The notes: generated by a model from the letters alone, not told the origin. A stretch of 64,000 nt of DNA from Arthrobacter_E sp044748305 (GCF_044748305.1 NZ_JBIVFT010000002.1:248001-312000); one strand, 5' to 3'; positions 16,511 through 25,904 are shown, numbered from the stretch's first letter. Numbers and translations are program-made.

Positions 16511-17179
16511 ATGAGGCCGATGGAAAGGAACCCCCAAGACATGAGCAAGGCCCCGGACTCCGCGACCGCTGCTTCAGACGAAACGAAGCTGCCGCTCATG
16601 ACCCGCCATCGGCCGTTCGCATGGCTCCTGCTGATCACCGGAGCGCTCGGTTTCGTCGCATCGTGGTGGCTGGTCATCGAGAAGATCCAGGTGCTTCAGG
16701 ATTCCCATCACGCCACCATCTGCGACATCAACCCGTGGATCTCCTGCGGCCAGGTCATGCAGACCTGGCAGAGTTCGGCCTTCGGTTTCCCCAATATGTT
16801 CATCGGTATCGTTGCATTCCCGGTGATCATCACCACGGCGATGGCGCTGTTCTCCGGGGCCCGGTTCGCACGCTGGTACTGGATCGGCCTTCAGACCGGC
16901 GTCACCCTGGGATTCGCATTCGTCTGCTGGCTCTGGTCCCAGGCCCTCTACTCGATCGGCATTCTCTGCCCGTTCTGCATGGTGGTCTGGGCGATGATGA
17001 TCCCCATGTTCGTCTGGGTGACAGTGCGGAACATCGTCCACGGCGTGATCCCGGTCCCCGAGAAGTTCCGGCGCTCTGTAGGGGATTTCGCCTGGCCACT
17101 CATCGCTCTGCTGTACATCGGCGTCATCGCCTCCATCCTCTTCCGCTTCAGCGGGGTCTTCTTCGGATCCACCATGTGA
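16511..17179 (+). CDS. Vitamin K epoxide reductase (VKOR) family protein
   Basis: 222 aa from ATG 16511 (behind a -10 box) or 212 aa from ATG 16541 (with AAAGGA 12 nt before it). Integral membrane protein with about five helices, starting at FAWLLLITGALGFVASWWLV. The VKOR active site is complete: the loop pair CDINPWISC after the first helix and the redox motif CPFC in SIGILCPFCMVVW. Bacterial VKOR homologues use menaquinone to re-oxidise a DsbA-like partner and so drive disulfide formation in exported proteins. Such a role fits here; no membrane-linked DsbA is adjacent. It converges on ndk and shares a terminator with it. Confidence 0.9.
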   Translation: MRPMERNPQDMSKAPDSATAASDETKLPLMTRHRPFAWLLLITGALGFVASWWLVIEKIQVLQDSHHATICDINPWISCGQVMQTWQSSAFGFPNMFIGIVAFPVIITTAMALFSGARFARWYWIGLQTGVTLGFAFVCWLWSQALYSIGILCPFCMVVWAMMIPMFVWVTVRNIVHGVIPVPEKFRRSVGDFAWPLIALLYIGVIASILFRFSGVFFGSTM

Positions 17180-17210
17180 GCTCACCCCAGCGGTAGACAG
17201 GGCACGACGA

Positions 17211-17247
17211 AAGGGGCCGGCCGGGATTGATTCCCGGCCGGCCCCTT
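17211..17247. terminator. Bidirectional terminator between VKOR gene and ndk
   Basis: Perfect 16-bp stem (AAGGGGCCGGCCGGGA and its complement) around TTGAT, between two convergent genes. Short T- or A-rich stretches lie on each side. Confidence 0.85.
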
Positions 17248-17263
17248 CAGTATCCATCGCGTC

Positions 17264-17677
17264 TCAGAACCAGATGGCGATCTCACGTTCGGCGGACTCT
17301 ACAGAGTCGGATCCGTGCACCAGATTCTGCTGAACCGCCACACCCCAGTCGCGGCCGAAGTCACCACGGATGGTGCCGGGGGCGGCAGCCGTCGGGTCCG
17401 TGGCACCGGCCAGAGAACGGAAGCCCTCGATCACACGGTGCCCCTCGAAAATTGCGGCTACGACGGGGCCGGACTGCATGAACTCCAGCAGCGGCTCATA
17501 GAAGGGCTTGCCTTCGTGCTCCGCGTAGTGCTGCTCCAGCAGTTCGCGGCCCGCGGTGAGCTTCTTCAGCTCGGCCAGGACGTAGCCCTTGGCTTCGATA
17601 CGGGCCAGGATGGCTCCGGTCAGCTGACGGCGGACGCCGTCGGGCTTGATGAGTACAAGGGTGCGCTCAGTGCTCAC
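17264..17677 (-). CDS. ndk: Nucleoside diphosphate kinase
   Basis: 137 aa, the bacterial standard. It transfers phosphate between NTPs and NDPs through a phospho-histidine. RTLVLIKPDGVRR opens the protein, FYEPLLEFMQSGPVVA and GATDPTAAAPGTIRGDFG follow, and the active-site motif is NLVHGSDS near residue 118. Last gene of the ileS-folC-DUF4233-ndk group, about 120 bp behind DUF4233. No initial Shine-Dalgarno of note. Confidence 0.98.
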   Translation of the reverse strand: MSTERTLVLIKPDGVRRQLTGAILARIEAKGYVLAELKKLTAGRELLEQHYAEHEGKPFYEPLLEFMQSGPVVAAIFEGHRVIEGFRSLAGATDPTAAAPGTIRGDFGRDWGVAVQQNLVHGSDSVESAEREIAIWF

Positions 17678-17796
17678 GTCTGCTCCCGGTTGAGATGGTT
17701 TGTTGTCATCGGTAATTCTAGTGGGCGAGCCGCGCCCGCCGGTTCACGGCCGCAGAGGTCCCGGCCCAGGTGTCAGCGCCCAGCCCACTCCCCGGA

Positions 17797-18240
17797 CTAG
17801 GCCTCGTCCGGGTGTTCCGCTTCCCAGCGTGCCTGTTCCATATCACGCTGGCGCTGCTCCGCATCGATCCGGCTTCCGGCCCGCAGTCCGTACCACCACG
17901 CGATGGCGAAAAGGACCCCGATCAGGAACATCATCGGTTCCAGGAAACCGGTGGCGATCAGCAGGATCTGGATGATCCAGCCAAGACCGACTCCCCAGGC
18001 TTTCCGCAGGAAGGCGCAGGCCAGGATCATGAGGATGCTGAGACCGATCCCCACCCACAGCAGGACGGGAGCGGACGGGTCGCTCTTACGCAGGCCGAAG
18101 ATCACCAAGGCTGCGAAGAACATCACGAACGCTTCCAGCACCAGCACCGTGGAGGCGAAGGTCACCTTGACGGACCGTGCCTTCTTGGGGGTTCCCGGGC
18201 GCCATTCCTGCTGTGCGCGAGTCAGCTTCGCCATGCTCAT
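17797..18240 (-). CDS. DUF4233 membrane protein
   Basis: 147 aa. A charged N terminus (AKLTRAQQEWRPGTPKKARSVK) is followed by about four hydrophobic segments between residues 28 and 120 and a charged Arg/Glu tail. This matches DUF4233, an actinobacterial membrane family regularly found between folC and ndk. The start overlaps the end of folC as ATGA, so it is translated with folC. The function is unknown. Confidence 0.85.
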   Translation of the reverse strand: MSMAKLTRAQQEWRPGTPKKARSVKVTFASTVLVLEAFVMFFAALVIFGLRKSDPSAPVLLWVGIGLSILMILACAFLRKAWGVGLGWIIQILLIATGFLEPMMFLIGVLFAIAWWYGLRAGSRIDAEQRQRDMEQARWEAEHPDEA

Positions 18241-19598
18241 GCCTCTTTCGCTTGCAGGAGGACACGTGCTTCGGCCACCACGGTGATCGAACCGGTGATG
18301 AGTACTCCCCCGGCCAGATCAACGTTGGATTCCGAGCGCTCCACAGCCCATTCGATCGCGTCGTCCAGCTTCTCGGCGATGTGCACGTTCTCCTCGCCCC
18401 AGCCGAGGTCCACGGCCAGCTCCGCCAGCTCCGCGGCGGGGATCGCCCGCGGCGAGGTCGACTGCGTCAGGCAGATCTCTTCGGCCAGATCACCCAAGGA
18501 CTCCTTGAGCTGCGTCAGGATCTCCTCAGCGTCCTTCTCCCGCAGGACGCCGAGCACCACCACGAGCTTGCTGAAGTTGAAGGCCTCCTGGATCGCCTCC
18601 GCGGAGACCCGGATGCCGTCGGGGTTGTGGGCGGCGTCGACGATGATGGTGGGCGCGGAGCGGACCACCTCGAGACGTCCCGGCGAGGAAACCTCCGTGA
18701 AAGTCTGCACGAGCACATCCCGGTCCAGTTCGCGTTCGCCACCGCCGAAGAACGCTTCCAGAGCGGCGATCGCGACGGCGACGTTCTCCGCCTGGTGGGC
18801 GCCGTGCAGCGGGACGAAAAGGTCCTCGTAGCGGCCCGCCAGACCCTGAACGGTCACGAGCTGGCCCCCTACCGCGACGGCCCGGGAATCGACGCCGAAC
18901 TCGACGCCTTCGAAACGGTACGGGACCTCGACCTCGCGGGCCTTCTCCAACAGGACCTGCGCGGCATCGCGAGGCTGCACCGCACTGATGAGGAAGCCTC
19001 CGGGCTTGATGATCCCGGCCTTTTCCACGGCGATTTCCCCCGTGGTGTCCCCCAGCAGATCGGTGTGGTCCAGGGAGATCGGAGTGACGACCGACACTGC
19101 GCCGTCGCCGACATTGGTGGCGTCCGTGATGCCTCCGAGGCCCACTTCGATGACGGCGACGTCCACCGGCTGGTCCGCGAACACCGCGAATGCCAGGATC
19201 GTGAGGCACTCGAAGTAGGTCAGGCGCGGCTCCGCCTGCTCTTCCAGTTCCGCGTCAACGATGGCCAGGTAGGGCCGGATCTCATCCCAGATGCGCACGA
19301 AGGTGGCGTCATCCACGGGCTCACCGTTGATGCTGATGCGCTCCGTGACGCGGGAGAGGTGCGGGCTGGTGTACCGGCCGGTCGAAAGGCCATGCGCCAT
19401 GAGCCCACGCTCGATCATGCGCGCGGTGCTGGTCTTCCCGTTGGTTCCGGTGATGTGGATGATCGGACACGCCTTGTTCGGCTCGCCGAGCACCTCCATG
19501 GCCCGGAACAGTGGGGCCAGGCGCGGTTCCATCTTGTTCTCCGGAGCCCGCCCCAGCAGTTCGGCGTAGACGCTCTCCACCGAGAATTCGTCGCTCAT
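18237..19598 (-). CDS. folC: Folylpolyglutamate synthase / dihydrofolate synthase
   Basis: 453 aa, Mur-ligase fold. It adds glutamate to dihydropteroate and to reduced folates, with ATP. The ATP site is HITGTNGKTSTARMI (about 47-61); TERISINGEPVD, YFECLTILAFAVFADQPVDVAVIEVGLGG and VDAAHNPDGIRV are family landmarks. It overlaps ileS upstream and the DUF4233 gene downstream by 4 bp each. In many actinobacteria folC follows valS; here it follows ileS. Confidence 0.95.
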   Translation of the reverse strand: MSDEFSVESVYAELLGRAPENKMEPRLAPLFRAMEVLGEPNKACPIIHITGTNGKTSTARMIERGLMAHGLSTGRYTSPHLSRVTERISINGEPVDDATFVRIWDEIRPYLAIVDAELEEQAEPRLTYFECLTILAFAVFADQPVDVAVIEVGLGGITDATNVGDGAVSVVTPISLDHTDLLGDTTGEIAVEKAGIIKPGGFLISAVQPRDAAQVLLEKAREVEVPYRFEGVEFGVDSRAVAVGGQLVTVQGLAGRYEDLFVPLHGAHQAENVAVAIAALEAFFGGGERELDRDVLVQTFTEVSSPGRLEVVRSAPTIIVDAAHNPDGIRVSAEAIQEAFNFSKLVVVLGVLREKDAEEILTQLKESLGDLAEEICLTQSTSPRAIPAAELAELAVDLGWGEENVHIAEKLDDAIEWAVERSESNVDLAGGVLITGSITVVAEARVLLQAKEA

Positions 19599-22500
19599 GC
19601 TTCCACCTTTTCCACGGTCACGGTCAGCTCATCAGCGGTCGCCAGGTCCAGTTCCAGGCTCAGGGTCTCACCCTTGACCAGTTCGCAGTGCGCCTCCAGG
19701 GCGTCCACGGTCGCCTGATCGGCGCCGACGCGGGTGCGGATGCGGTCCGAGACCTCCAGTCCGGCGTCCTTGCGGGCCTGCTGGATGGCACGGATCATGT
19801 CACGTGCCACGCCTTCGGCTTCCAGTTCCGGCGTGACCTCGGTGTTGAGCACCACGAAGCCACCGCCCGGCAGCACTGCGGCGGCGCGGGAGCCTGCGTC
19901 CTCCGACTCGGCCACCACGGTCTCCAGGGAGTACTCGTGTGCTTCCAGGGCGAGGCCGCCCGCAGTGACCACGCCGTCGTCGCCCACGGACCAATCGCCC
20001 GACTTGCTCGCCTTGATGGCCTGCTGGACGTTCTTGCCCAGGCGCGGGCCGGCGGCGCGGGCATTGACCACGAGTTTCTGCTCGATGCCGAATTCCTCCG
20101 GGGACGCCGATTCGGCATCCAGGACGCGAACCTTGCGCACGTTGAGTTCGTCGGCGACGACGCCGGCGAACGGCTCCAGTGCGGCGCCGGCGGGTGCCAC
20201 CACGGTGAGCTCCTGCAACGGCAGGCGGACACGCAGCTTGGCTGCCTTGCGCAGCGAAGAGCCCGTGGAGCAGATCTGCTGAACCCGGTCCATGGCCGCC
20301 ACGAGATCATCGTCCTGCGGGAACAGCGAAGCGTCCGGGTAGTCCGTCAGGTGCACCGACCGGCCACCGGTCAGACCACGCCAGATCTCCTCCGCCACCA
20401 GGGGCAGCAGAGGCGCGGCGGCCCGCGTGACCGCCTCCAGTGCGGTGTGGAGCGCATCGAAGGCATCGGTGTTCTCGTCGAAGAAGCGCTGGCGGCTCCG
20501 GCGGACGTACCAGTTCGTCAGCATGTCCAGGTATTCGCGCAGCGCATCGCAGGCATCGGAGATGTCATACGCGTCCAGTGACTCCTTGACGTTCTTCACC
20601 AGGACCCCGGTGTTCGCCATGAGGTAGCGATCCAGTTCCTCGGTGTACCCGTCATAGCGCAGCTTCGCGTCGTAGCCGGCACCGCCGTTCGCGGTGTTGG
20701 TGTAAAGGGTGAAGAAGCTGTAGACGTTCCAGAGCGGCAGGAGAACCTGACGCACACCGTCACGGATGCCCTGTTCGGTGACGACCAGATTGCCGCCGCG
20801 CAGAATGGGGCTGGACATGAGGAACCAGCGCATGGCGTCGGAACCGTCGCGGTCCAGAACCTCGGAGACGTCGGGGTAGTTGCGCAGGCTCTTGGACATC
20901 TTCTGCCCGTCCGAGCCCAGCACGATGCCGTGACTGATGACATTGCGGAAAGCCGGGCGGTCGAACAGCGCCGTGGACAGGATGTGCAGCATGTAGAACC
21001 AGCCGCGGGTCTGCCCGATGTACTCGACGATGAAGTCCGCCGGGTTGTGGGTGTCGAACCACTGCTCGTTCTCGAAGGGGTAATGAACCTGGCCGTACGG
21101 CATCGACCCGGAGTCGAACCAGACGTCCAGCACGTCCTCCACGCGGTGCAAGGTGCCGCCGCAGCCCTCGTGGACGCGTGTCAGCTCATCGATGAAAGGA
21201 CGGTGCAGATCCGTCTCACCTGCGTGGTTGACGGGCAGCCGGCCGAACGCCTCCTGCATCTCGGCCAGGGAACCGTAGACCTCACGGTGCTCGCATTCCT
21301 CACCGTCGCACTCCCAGACCGGGATGGGGCTGCCCCAGAAGCGATTGCGGGAGATCGACCAGTCACGGGCGTTCGCCAGCCACTTGCCGAACTGGCCATC
21401 CTTGACGTTGCCGGGGATCCAGTTGATCTCCTGGTTCAGCTCCAGCATCCGGTCCTTGAAGGTGGTCACGGAGACGTACCAGGAGGACACCGCACGGTAG
21501 ATCAGGGGGTTCCGGCAGCGCCAGCAGTGCGGGTAGCTGTGCTCATAGCTGGCCTGGCGGACCAGACGGCCCGCGGCCTTGAGGTGCTGCGTGATCGGCT
21601 TGTTCGCCTCGAAGACCTGGAGCCCGGCGATGTCGGCCAGCTCGCCGTGCTTGAAAAGCGGCAGGAACTTCGCGCCCTCGTCGACGGAGAGCACCACGGG
21701 GATGCCCGCCGCCTCGCAGACCTTCTGGTCGTCCTCACCGTAGGCGGGCGCCTGGTGGACCAGGCCGGTGCCGTCGGTGGTGGTCACGTAGTCGGCAACC
21801 AGGATGCGCCAGGCGTTCTGGGTGCCGTACTTCTCGGCGTCGGCGAAGTCGTTCCAGAGACGCTGGTAGCCGATGCCCTCCAGCTCGGAGCCCGCATGAG
21901 TGGCGGTGACCGCGGCGGCAGCCGCCGCGGCGTCGTCGTAGCCCAGATCCTTGGCGTAACCGCCCAGCAGATCCTGAGCGATCAGGAAGCGCGCATCGGC
22001 GGGCACCTCAGAGGCCTTGACACCGTTCGGACCCACCGGAACCACGGCGTACTGGATCTGCGGCCCGACGGCGAGCGCGGCGTTGGTGGGCAGGGTCCAG
22101 GGCGTGGTGGTCCAGGCGAGCGCGAGCACGCCTTCCAGTTCCAGCGACAGCGGGTTCTCACCGGCCAGGATCGGGAAGGTGACCGTGACGGTCTGGTCCT
22201 GGCGGTTCTTGTAGACGTCGTCATCCATGCGGAGCTCATGGTTGGACAGCGGCGTCTCGTCCTTCCAGCAGTACGGCAGGACGCGGTAACCGTTATAGGT
22301 CAGGCCCTTCTCGTGGAGCTGCTTGAAGGCCCAGATGACGGACTCCATGTACTCGACATTGAGCGTCTTGTAGTCGTTCTCGAAGTCGACCCAGCGGGCC
22401 TGAGCGCGAACGTAGTCCTTCCACTCGTCCGCGTACTTCATGACGGAGGCGCGGCAGGCGTCGTTGAACTTGTCGATGCCCATGGCGGCGATCTGAGTCT

Positions 22501-22855
22501 TGTCCGTCATGCCCAGCTGCTTCATGGCTTCGAGTTCCGCCGGCAGACCATGGGTGTCCCAGCCGAAGCGGCGCTCCACGCGCTTGCCGCGCTGGGTCTG
22601 GTAGCGGCCCACCAGATCCTTGGCATATCCGGTGAGCAGGTGGCCGTAGTGCGGCAGGCCATTGGCGAAGGGCGGCCCGTCGTAGAAGACGAACTCGTTG
22701 CTGCCATCCACGCCGGCGTCACGCGCGTCGATGCTGGCCTGGAAGGTTCCGTCCTCGTCCCAGTATTTGAGGATCCGCTTCTCGATCTCGGGGAAACGGA
22801 CGGAGGCGGAGACAGTGCGGTCCTCGCTGGTGGAGACCTTGGGGTAGATCGACAT
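19595..22855 (-). CDS. ileS: Isoleucyl-tRNA synthetase
   Basis: 1086 aa from ATG 22855 (MSIYPKVS), preceded by AGGA at 9 nt; two in-frame ATGs lie 9 and 24 nt further up. Class I synthetase that charges tRNA-Ile. The HIGH-type motif is in PPFANGLPHYGH (61-72). The editing domain has GTGLVHQAPAYGEDD. The KMSKS loop GQKMSKSLRNYP is near 651. Length above 1000 aa and the HYGH variant indicate the IleS2-like (eukaryote-related) type, which in several bacteria is less sensitive to mupirocin; that property is not shown here. A T-box leader controls it. Confidence 0.95.
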   Translation of the reverse strand: MSIYPKVSTSEDRTVSASVRFPEIEKRILKYWDEDGTFQASIDARDAGVDGSNEFVFYDGPPFANGLPHYGHLLTGYAKDLVGRYQTQRGKRVERRFGWDTHGLPAELEAMKQLGMTDKTQIAAMGIDKFNDACRASVMKYADEWKDYVRAQARWVDFENDYKTLNVEYMESVIWAFKQLHEKGLTYNGYRVLPYCWKDETPLSNHELRMDDDVYKNRQDQTVTVTFPILAGENPLSLELEGVLALAWTTTPWTLPTNAALAVGPQIQYAVVPVGPNGVKASEVPADARFLIAQDLLGGYAKDLGYDDAAAAAAAVTATHAGSELEGIGYQRLWNDFADAEKYGTQNAWRILVADYVTTTDGTGLVHQAPAYGEDDQKVCEAAGIPVVLSVDEGAKFLPLFKHGELADIAGLQVFEANKPITQHLKAAGRLVRQASYEHSYPHCWRCRNPLIYRAVSSWYVSVTTFKDRMLELNQEINWIPGNVKDGQFGKWLANARDWSISRNRFWGSPIPVWECDGEECEHREVYGSLAEMQEAFGRLPVNHAGETDLHRPFIDELTRVHEGCGGTLHRVEDVLDVWFDSGSMPYGQVHYPFENEQWFDTHNPADFIVEYIGQTRGWFYMLHILSTALFDRPAFRNVISHGIVLGSDGQKMSKSLRNYPDVSEVLDRDGSDAMRWFLMSSPILRGGNLVVTEQGIRDGVRQVLLPLWNVYSFFTLYTNTANGGAGYDAKLRYDGYTEELDRYLMANTGVLVKNVKESLDAYDISDACDALREYLDMLTNWYVRRSRQRFFDENTDAFDALHTALEAVTRAAAPLLPLVAEEIWRGLTGGRSVHLTDYPDASLFPQDDDLVAAMDRVQQICSTGSSLRKAAKLRVRLPLQELTVVAPAGAALEPFAGVVADELNVRKVRVLDAESASPEEFGIEQKLVVNARAAGPRLGKNVQQAIKASKSGDWSVGDDGVVTAGGLALEAHEYSLETVVAESEDAGSRAAAVLPGGGFVVLNTEVTPELEAEGVARDMIRAIQQARKDAGLEVSDRIRTRVGADQATVDALEAHCELVKGETLSLELDLATADELTVTVEKVEA

Positions 22856-22861
22856 CTGTGG

Positions 22862-23100
22862 CATCCTGGTTCGCTGCATCCAACTGCGCGAGGACGCTTC
22901 CCTGCCGCTGGGGACAGGTGGCGCGGTACCACCCCGCTTGCCTCCGGTCCGCTTGCGCGGGCCGACGGCCGCTCATTGAAACGCTGTGACGGGCGCGCCC
23001 GTCCGGTTCTACTAACCCACCTCCTTCTCCGAACGACGACGTCGGAGGCGGGTTTTCTTCCGGAAGCTCACCGGTGATGGCCGGGTCTGTGCTTTGTCAT
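22862..23100 (-). promoter_or_regulatory. T-box leader of ileS (isoleucine)
   Basis: The minus strand carries the T-box core TGGTACCGCG (22931-22922) within AAGCGGGGTGGTACCGCGCC. Upstream, a compact hairpin CCGG-CCATCA-CCGG (around 23084-23071) exposes ATC, an isoleucine codon that fits the specifier for tRNA-Ile. A -10 box TAGACT is at 23108-23103. Distances are short, like the ultrashort stem I T-boxes reported in front of actinobacterial ileS, which act on translation by hiding the start region. No clear terminator follows, supporting the translational type. Confidence 0.85.
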
Positions 23101-23133
23101 CCAGTCTAACGGATACGTACAGGCCCTGAGAGT

Positions 23134-24030
23134 TCAGCCGAGGAAAGCAAAGGAGAACATCGTGAGGCCGGCGGCTCCGAAGAACGAGAGGACCAGCCCG
23201 ACCCCGAACAGCGTCCGGTAGGCGAGAAAGACCGGCAAGGCCGAGCGCTGGGGCGCCGCGGGGTCGTAGGCCACTTCAAGCGGTTGCCCGATGATGGGCT
23301 CCTCGGCGAGCGCGACGTCGGCCCGCCCGGCGATCTCCTGACCCAAGGCATCCGGGAAACGGTACTCCGGACGGTACTGGACGCTCCGACCGGATCCGGA
23401 CGCCGGGCTCTGGTTCGCACCCGTGGACACCACCACTCCCCTGGTCCGGACCCAGCGCCCCACTGTGGCCCAGCGCACCGCGCACCGCAGGATTCCGATC
23501 ACTGCGAGCACCAGCCCCACGGCCAGGAAGGCCCCGGGCACCAGGAGGAAGATCCGCAGAATCGGATCCAGCGTTCGCTCCGTGTGCAGCTCCACCAGGA
23601 ACGGCAGGGGAAGCGCCGTGATCATCAGGAAGGCCAGCACCAGAATGACCGCGAAGACCACGGCCACCAGCCAGGCCACTCGCTTGATCTGAACGCTCTG
23701 ATGGAAGGACTGGTCCGCGTTGAGCGGGTTGTACGCGACCTCCAGAGCGGTGCCTGGGGCCGTGGGCGCGGCGAGGCCCAGCTCCGATCGGCCCTGGTGA
23801 ACCGCACCATCCGGGCCGCTGAACTGGTACAGCGCGAAGTAGCGGCGTACAGGGTTGTTGTCCCCGCTGATGGTGGACCATGCCTCGGCGTTTCCCGTCA
23901 CGACGGCACCGACCCGGGGCCAGGACGCCACGATGCCTGCGCGTCGCGCCTGGCTTCCGAAAAGCTTGACCAGATTGAAGATCGCGGCCAGAGAGAACAA
24001 CACCCAGACGGCGTACAGCGCGAGTTTCAT
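23134..24030 (-). CDS. DUF3592 membrane protein
   Basis: 298 aa with four hydrophobic segments (about 3-20, 118-140, 155-180, 268-290). It has two soluble extracytoplasmic or cytoplasmic modules, each with the DUF3592 pattern: WPRVGAVVTGNAE...VRRYFALYQF...ALEVAYNPLN and, later, RTRGVVVSTG...QYRPEYRFP...PLEVAYDPAAP. So the protein is an internal duplication. The function of the family is unknown. The start overlaps the end of the upstream SDR gene as ATGA, so the pair is translated together. Confidence 0.8.
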   Translation of the reverse strand: MKLALYAVWVLFSLAAIFNLVKLFGSQARRAGIVASWPRVGAVVTGNAEAWSTISGDNNPVRRYFALYQFSGPDGAVHQGRSELGLAAPTAPGTALEVAYNPLNADQSFHQSVQIKRVAWLVAVVFAVILVLAFLMITALPLPFLVELHTERTLDPILRIFLLVPGAFLAVGLVLAVIGILRCAVRWATVGRWVRTRGVVVSTGANQSPASGSGRSVQYRPEYRFPDALGQEIAGRADVALAEEPIIGQPLEVAYDPAAPQRSALPVFLAYRTLFGVGLVLSFFGAAGLTMFSFAFLG

Positions 24031-24806
24031 CGCGTTCCCTCCAACGGTCCGCGCAACAGTTTGTGGGCCGCCGGCTGAGCCACCGGCCGAATGGTGACGT
24101 GAGCGAGATTCACGTGATGCGGCGCCCGCACCGCGTAGGCGATGACGTCCGCGACATCTCCCGCCTGGAGAGGCTCGGCGACGCCCTCGTAGACCTTGGC
24201 GGCAGCACCGGCGTCGCCCAGCCGACGGAGCGCGAACTCCTCCGTCTGCACCAGTCCCGGGGCGATCTCGATGACACGGACGTTGTGTTCGGCTTCCTCC
24301 AGACGCAAAGCATCGTTGAGCGCCGCCTGACCGAACTTCGCGGCGTTGTAGCCCGCACCGCCCTCATATGCCACATGACCTGCGGTGGAGGTGACATTGA
24401 GCACCGTGCCGCGGCCGTGGGCCCGCAGCATCGGGAGGAAGGCCCGGGTGAGTTTGAGCGTGCCGAGGACGTTCACCCGGTACATCCACTCCCAGTCGTC
24501 GACCGAGGCGTCCGCGATGCGGTCCGCACCCCGAGCGCCGCCCGCGACGTTGATCAGGGTGTCGATGCCGCCCGCCTCCGTCACGGCGCTGAGCAGGCGC
24601 TCGACGTCGGCGTCCTCGCTGATGTCCGCCGGGAGTGCCACCGCACCTGTCTCCGCGGCGAGGGCCTCCAGACGCTCGGCACGGCGGGCGACGGCGAACA
24701 CGGTCCAGCCGTCGGCACGGAGCGCCCGGACGGTTGCTTCTCCGATACCGGTGCTGGCTCCGGTGACGAGTGCGGCGCGGGATGCTGGGGAGTTCTGCGA
24801 GGTCAT
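24027..24806 (-). CDS. Short-chain dehydrogenase/reductase
   Basis: 259 aa, classical SDR of the YdfG-like group. NAD(P)-binding motif TGASTGIG near residue 15, NVAGGARG in place of NNAG, catalytic Ser in NVTSTAGHVAYEGGAGYNAAK with the YxxxK pair, and the IEIAPGLVQTEEF segment. An Arg cluster after the second strand (ARRAERLEALA) favours NADP(H). The ATG has a TAGACT -10 box (24818-24813) ending 6 nt upstream, so the mRNA is probably leaderless. The substrate is unknown; relatives act on 3-hydroxy acids such as serine. Confidence 0.88.
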   Translation of the reverse strand: MTSQNSPASRAALVTGASTGIGEATVRALRADGWTVFAVARRAERLEALAAETGAVALPADISEDADVERLLSAVTEAGGIDTLINVAGGARGADRIADASVDDWEWMYRVNVLGTLKLTRAFLPMLRAHGRGTVLNVTSTAGHVAYEGGAGYNAAKFGQAALNDALRLEEAEHNVRVIEIAPGLVQTEEFALRRLGDAGAAAKVYEGVAEPLQAGDVADVIAYAVRAPHHVNLAHVTIRPVAQPAAHKLLRGPLEGTR

Positions 24807-24871
24807 GGGATCAGTCTATGAGCCGGGCCGGGCGCGCCGACGCATGACCCCGGGATGTCCGGCCTGGAGAC

Positions 24872-24898
24872 GTGGAGGCGGGTGGGCGAGGCCTCCAC
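24872..24898 (-). terminator. Candidate terminator behind the TauD/TfdA gene
   Basis: GTGGAGGC and GCCTCCAC pair across an 11-nt loop, about 50 bp beyond the stop codon of the dioxygenase and before the SDR promoter. No U-tract. Confidence 0.4.
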
Positions 24899-24950
24899 CT
24901 CCACATTCCAGCATTCAGGCCCCGACAGTGGCCGGCACAGTCCACAGAGC

Positions 24951-25904
24951 TCAGCCTTCGACGCTCGTCTGAGCCGGATCCTCTACAGTGGCGACCACCG
25001 AATAGAGGGATGAGTCGCCCTGCAAGGACTGGCTGGGCTTACCCTCGATCGACATAGGCACCTCCCCTGCTATGGTCACGCGGTTGAGCCTGCGCGGGAG
25101 TCCGTCGTAGTTGTCCGGGGCGTAGTGCTGGGTGATCCGGTTGTCGAAGAGCACCAGCTGGTCTGGCTTCCAAGCGACCCGCACCACGTTCTCCGGTCGT
25201 GTCACATAGCTTTGGAGGAGCCGGAGGATGTCACGGGATTCGGTGTTCGAGAGCCCGACGATCCGGAGCCGCTGAGCAAAACCGCCGATGAACAGCCCAC
25301 GTTCGCCGGTCAGCGGATGCACGCGCACCACCGGATGGGCGGTCTCGTAGCGAACCCGGGTGAATTCCTTCCGTCGTTCTTCGGCATTGGCATGTTCGAG
25401 GTTCTTGGGCACCGAATAGTCGTAGTCGTTCGTGTGCACCGCCCACAAGGAGTCTGCGAAGGTCCTCAGTTCCTCAGGCAGGTCCCGATAGGCGCCCGCC
25501 GCCGAAGCGATCAGCGTCTCCCCGCCATACGGCGGAAGCTCGATGCTGCGCAGGGTCGAGGCCTGGGGCGGGTTCAGCACGAAGGTGACATCGGTATGCC
25601 AGGTGTTCGCTGATCCGTTCTCGCTGTCCACCGGGAGGACGTTCTCCGCTCCCGCCACCGATGCCACCGTGGGATGTGCGGTGGTGAGCGGTCCGAAGCG
25701 ACGTGCGAATCGCACTTGTTCTTCATCGGTGCGGATGCCTGCCTCGCGAAAGACCAGGGCCTTGTACCGATTGAGTGCATCCCGGATCTGCGTCACGGTC
25801 TCAGGGTGGAGTTCCGCGCTCAGATCCAGGCCACTGATTTCAGCCCCGATCCGTGAGCCCAAGCGAGTGAATTCGAGTTTCGTAGCGGTGACAGTGCTCA
25901 TCAC
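24951..25904 (-). CDS. TauD/TfdA family alpha-ketoglutarate dioxygenase
   Basis: 317 aa. Non-haem Fe(II)/2-oxoglutarate oxygenase, a family that hydroxylates taurine, alkyl sulfates, phenoxy acids and similar compounds. WHTDVTF holds the HxD pair, QHYAPDNY carries the distal His, and RRLNRVTIAGE the Arg that binds 2-oxoglutarate. The N terminus (RLGSRIGAEISGLDLS) is the standard TauD opening, and RYKALVFREAGI follows. AAGGAC lies before MMSTV, with the second Met the more probable start. Single gene, no sulfur or sulfonate transport genes nearby, so the substrate is open; alkylsulfatase-type AtsK is one alternative. Confidence 0.88.
   Translation of the reverse strand: MMSTVTATKLEFTRLGSRIGAEISGLDLSAELHPETVTQIRDALNRYKALVFREAGIRTDEEQVRFARRFGPLTTAHPTVASVAGAENVLPVDSENGSANTWHTDVTFVLNPPQASTLRSIELPPYGGETLIASAAGAYRDLPEELRTFADSLWAVHTNDYDYSVPKNLEHANAEERRKEFTRVRYETAHPVVRVHPLTGERGLFIGGFAQRLRIVGLSNTESRDILRLLQSYVTRPENVVRVAWKPDQLVLFDNRITQHYAPDNYDGLPRRLNRVTIAGEVPMSIEGKPSQSLQGDSSLYSVVATVEDPAQTSVEG

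Noticed and set aside
14424..16514. A 696-codon plus-strand frame opposite rne
   Set aside because: Antisense to the low-complexity Arg/Glu/Ala tail of RNase E; its Gly/Leu/Arg-rich product reflects the repeated codons of rne.
19595..22855. ileS as an acquired mupirocin-resistance gene
   Set aside because: Although the long HYGH type is related to resistant enzymes, it sits in a conserved operon with folC and ndk behind a native T-box, so it is the housekeeping copy.
20930..23077. A 715-codon plus-strand frame opposite ileS
   Set aside because: Shadow of ileS, and it runs through the T-box leader.
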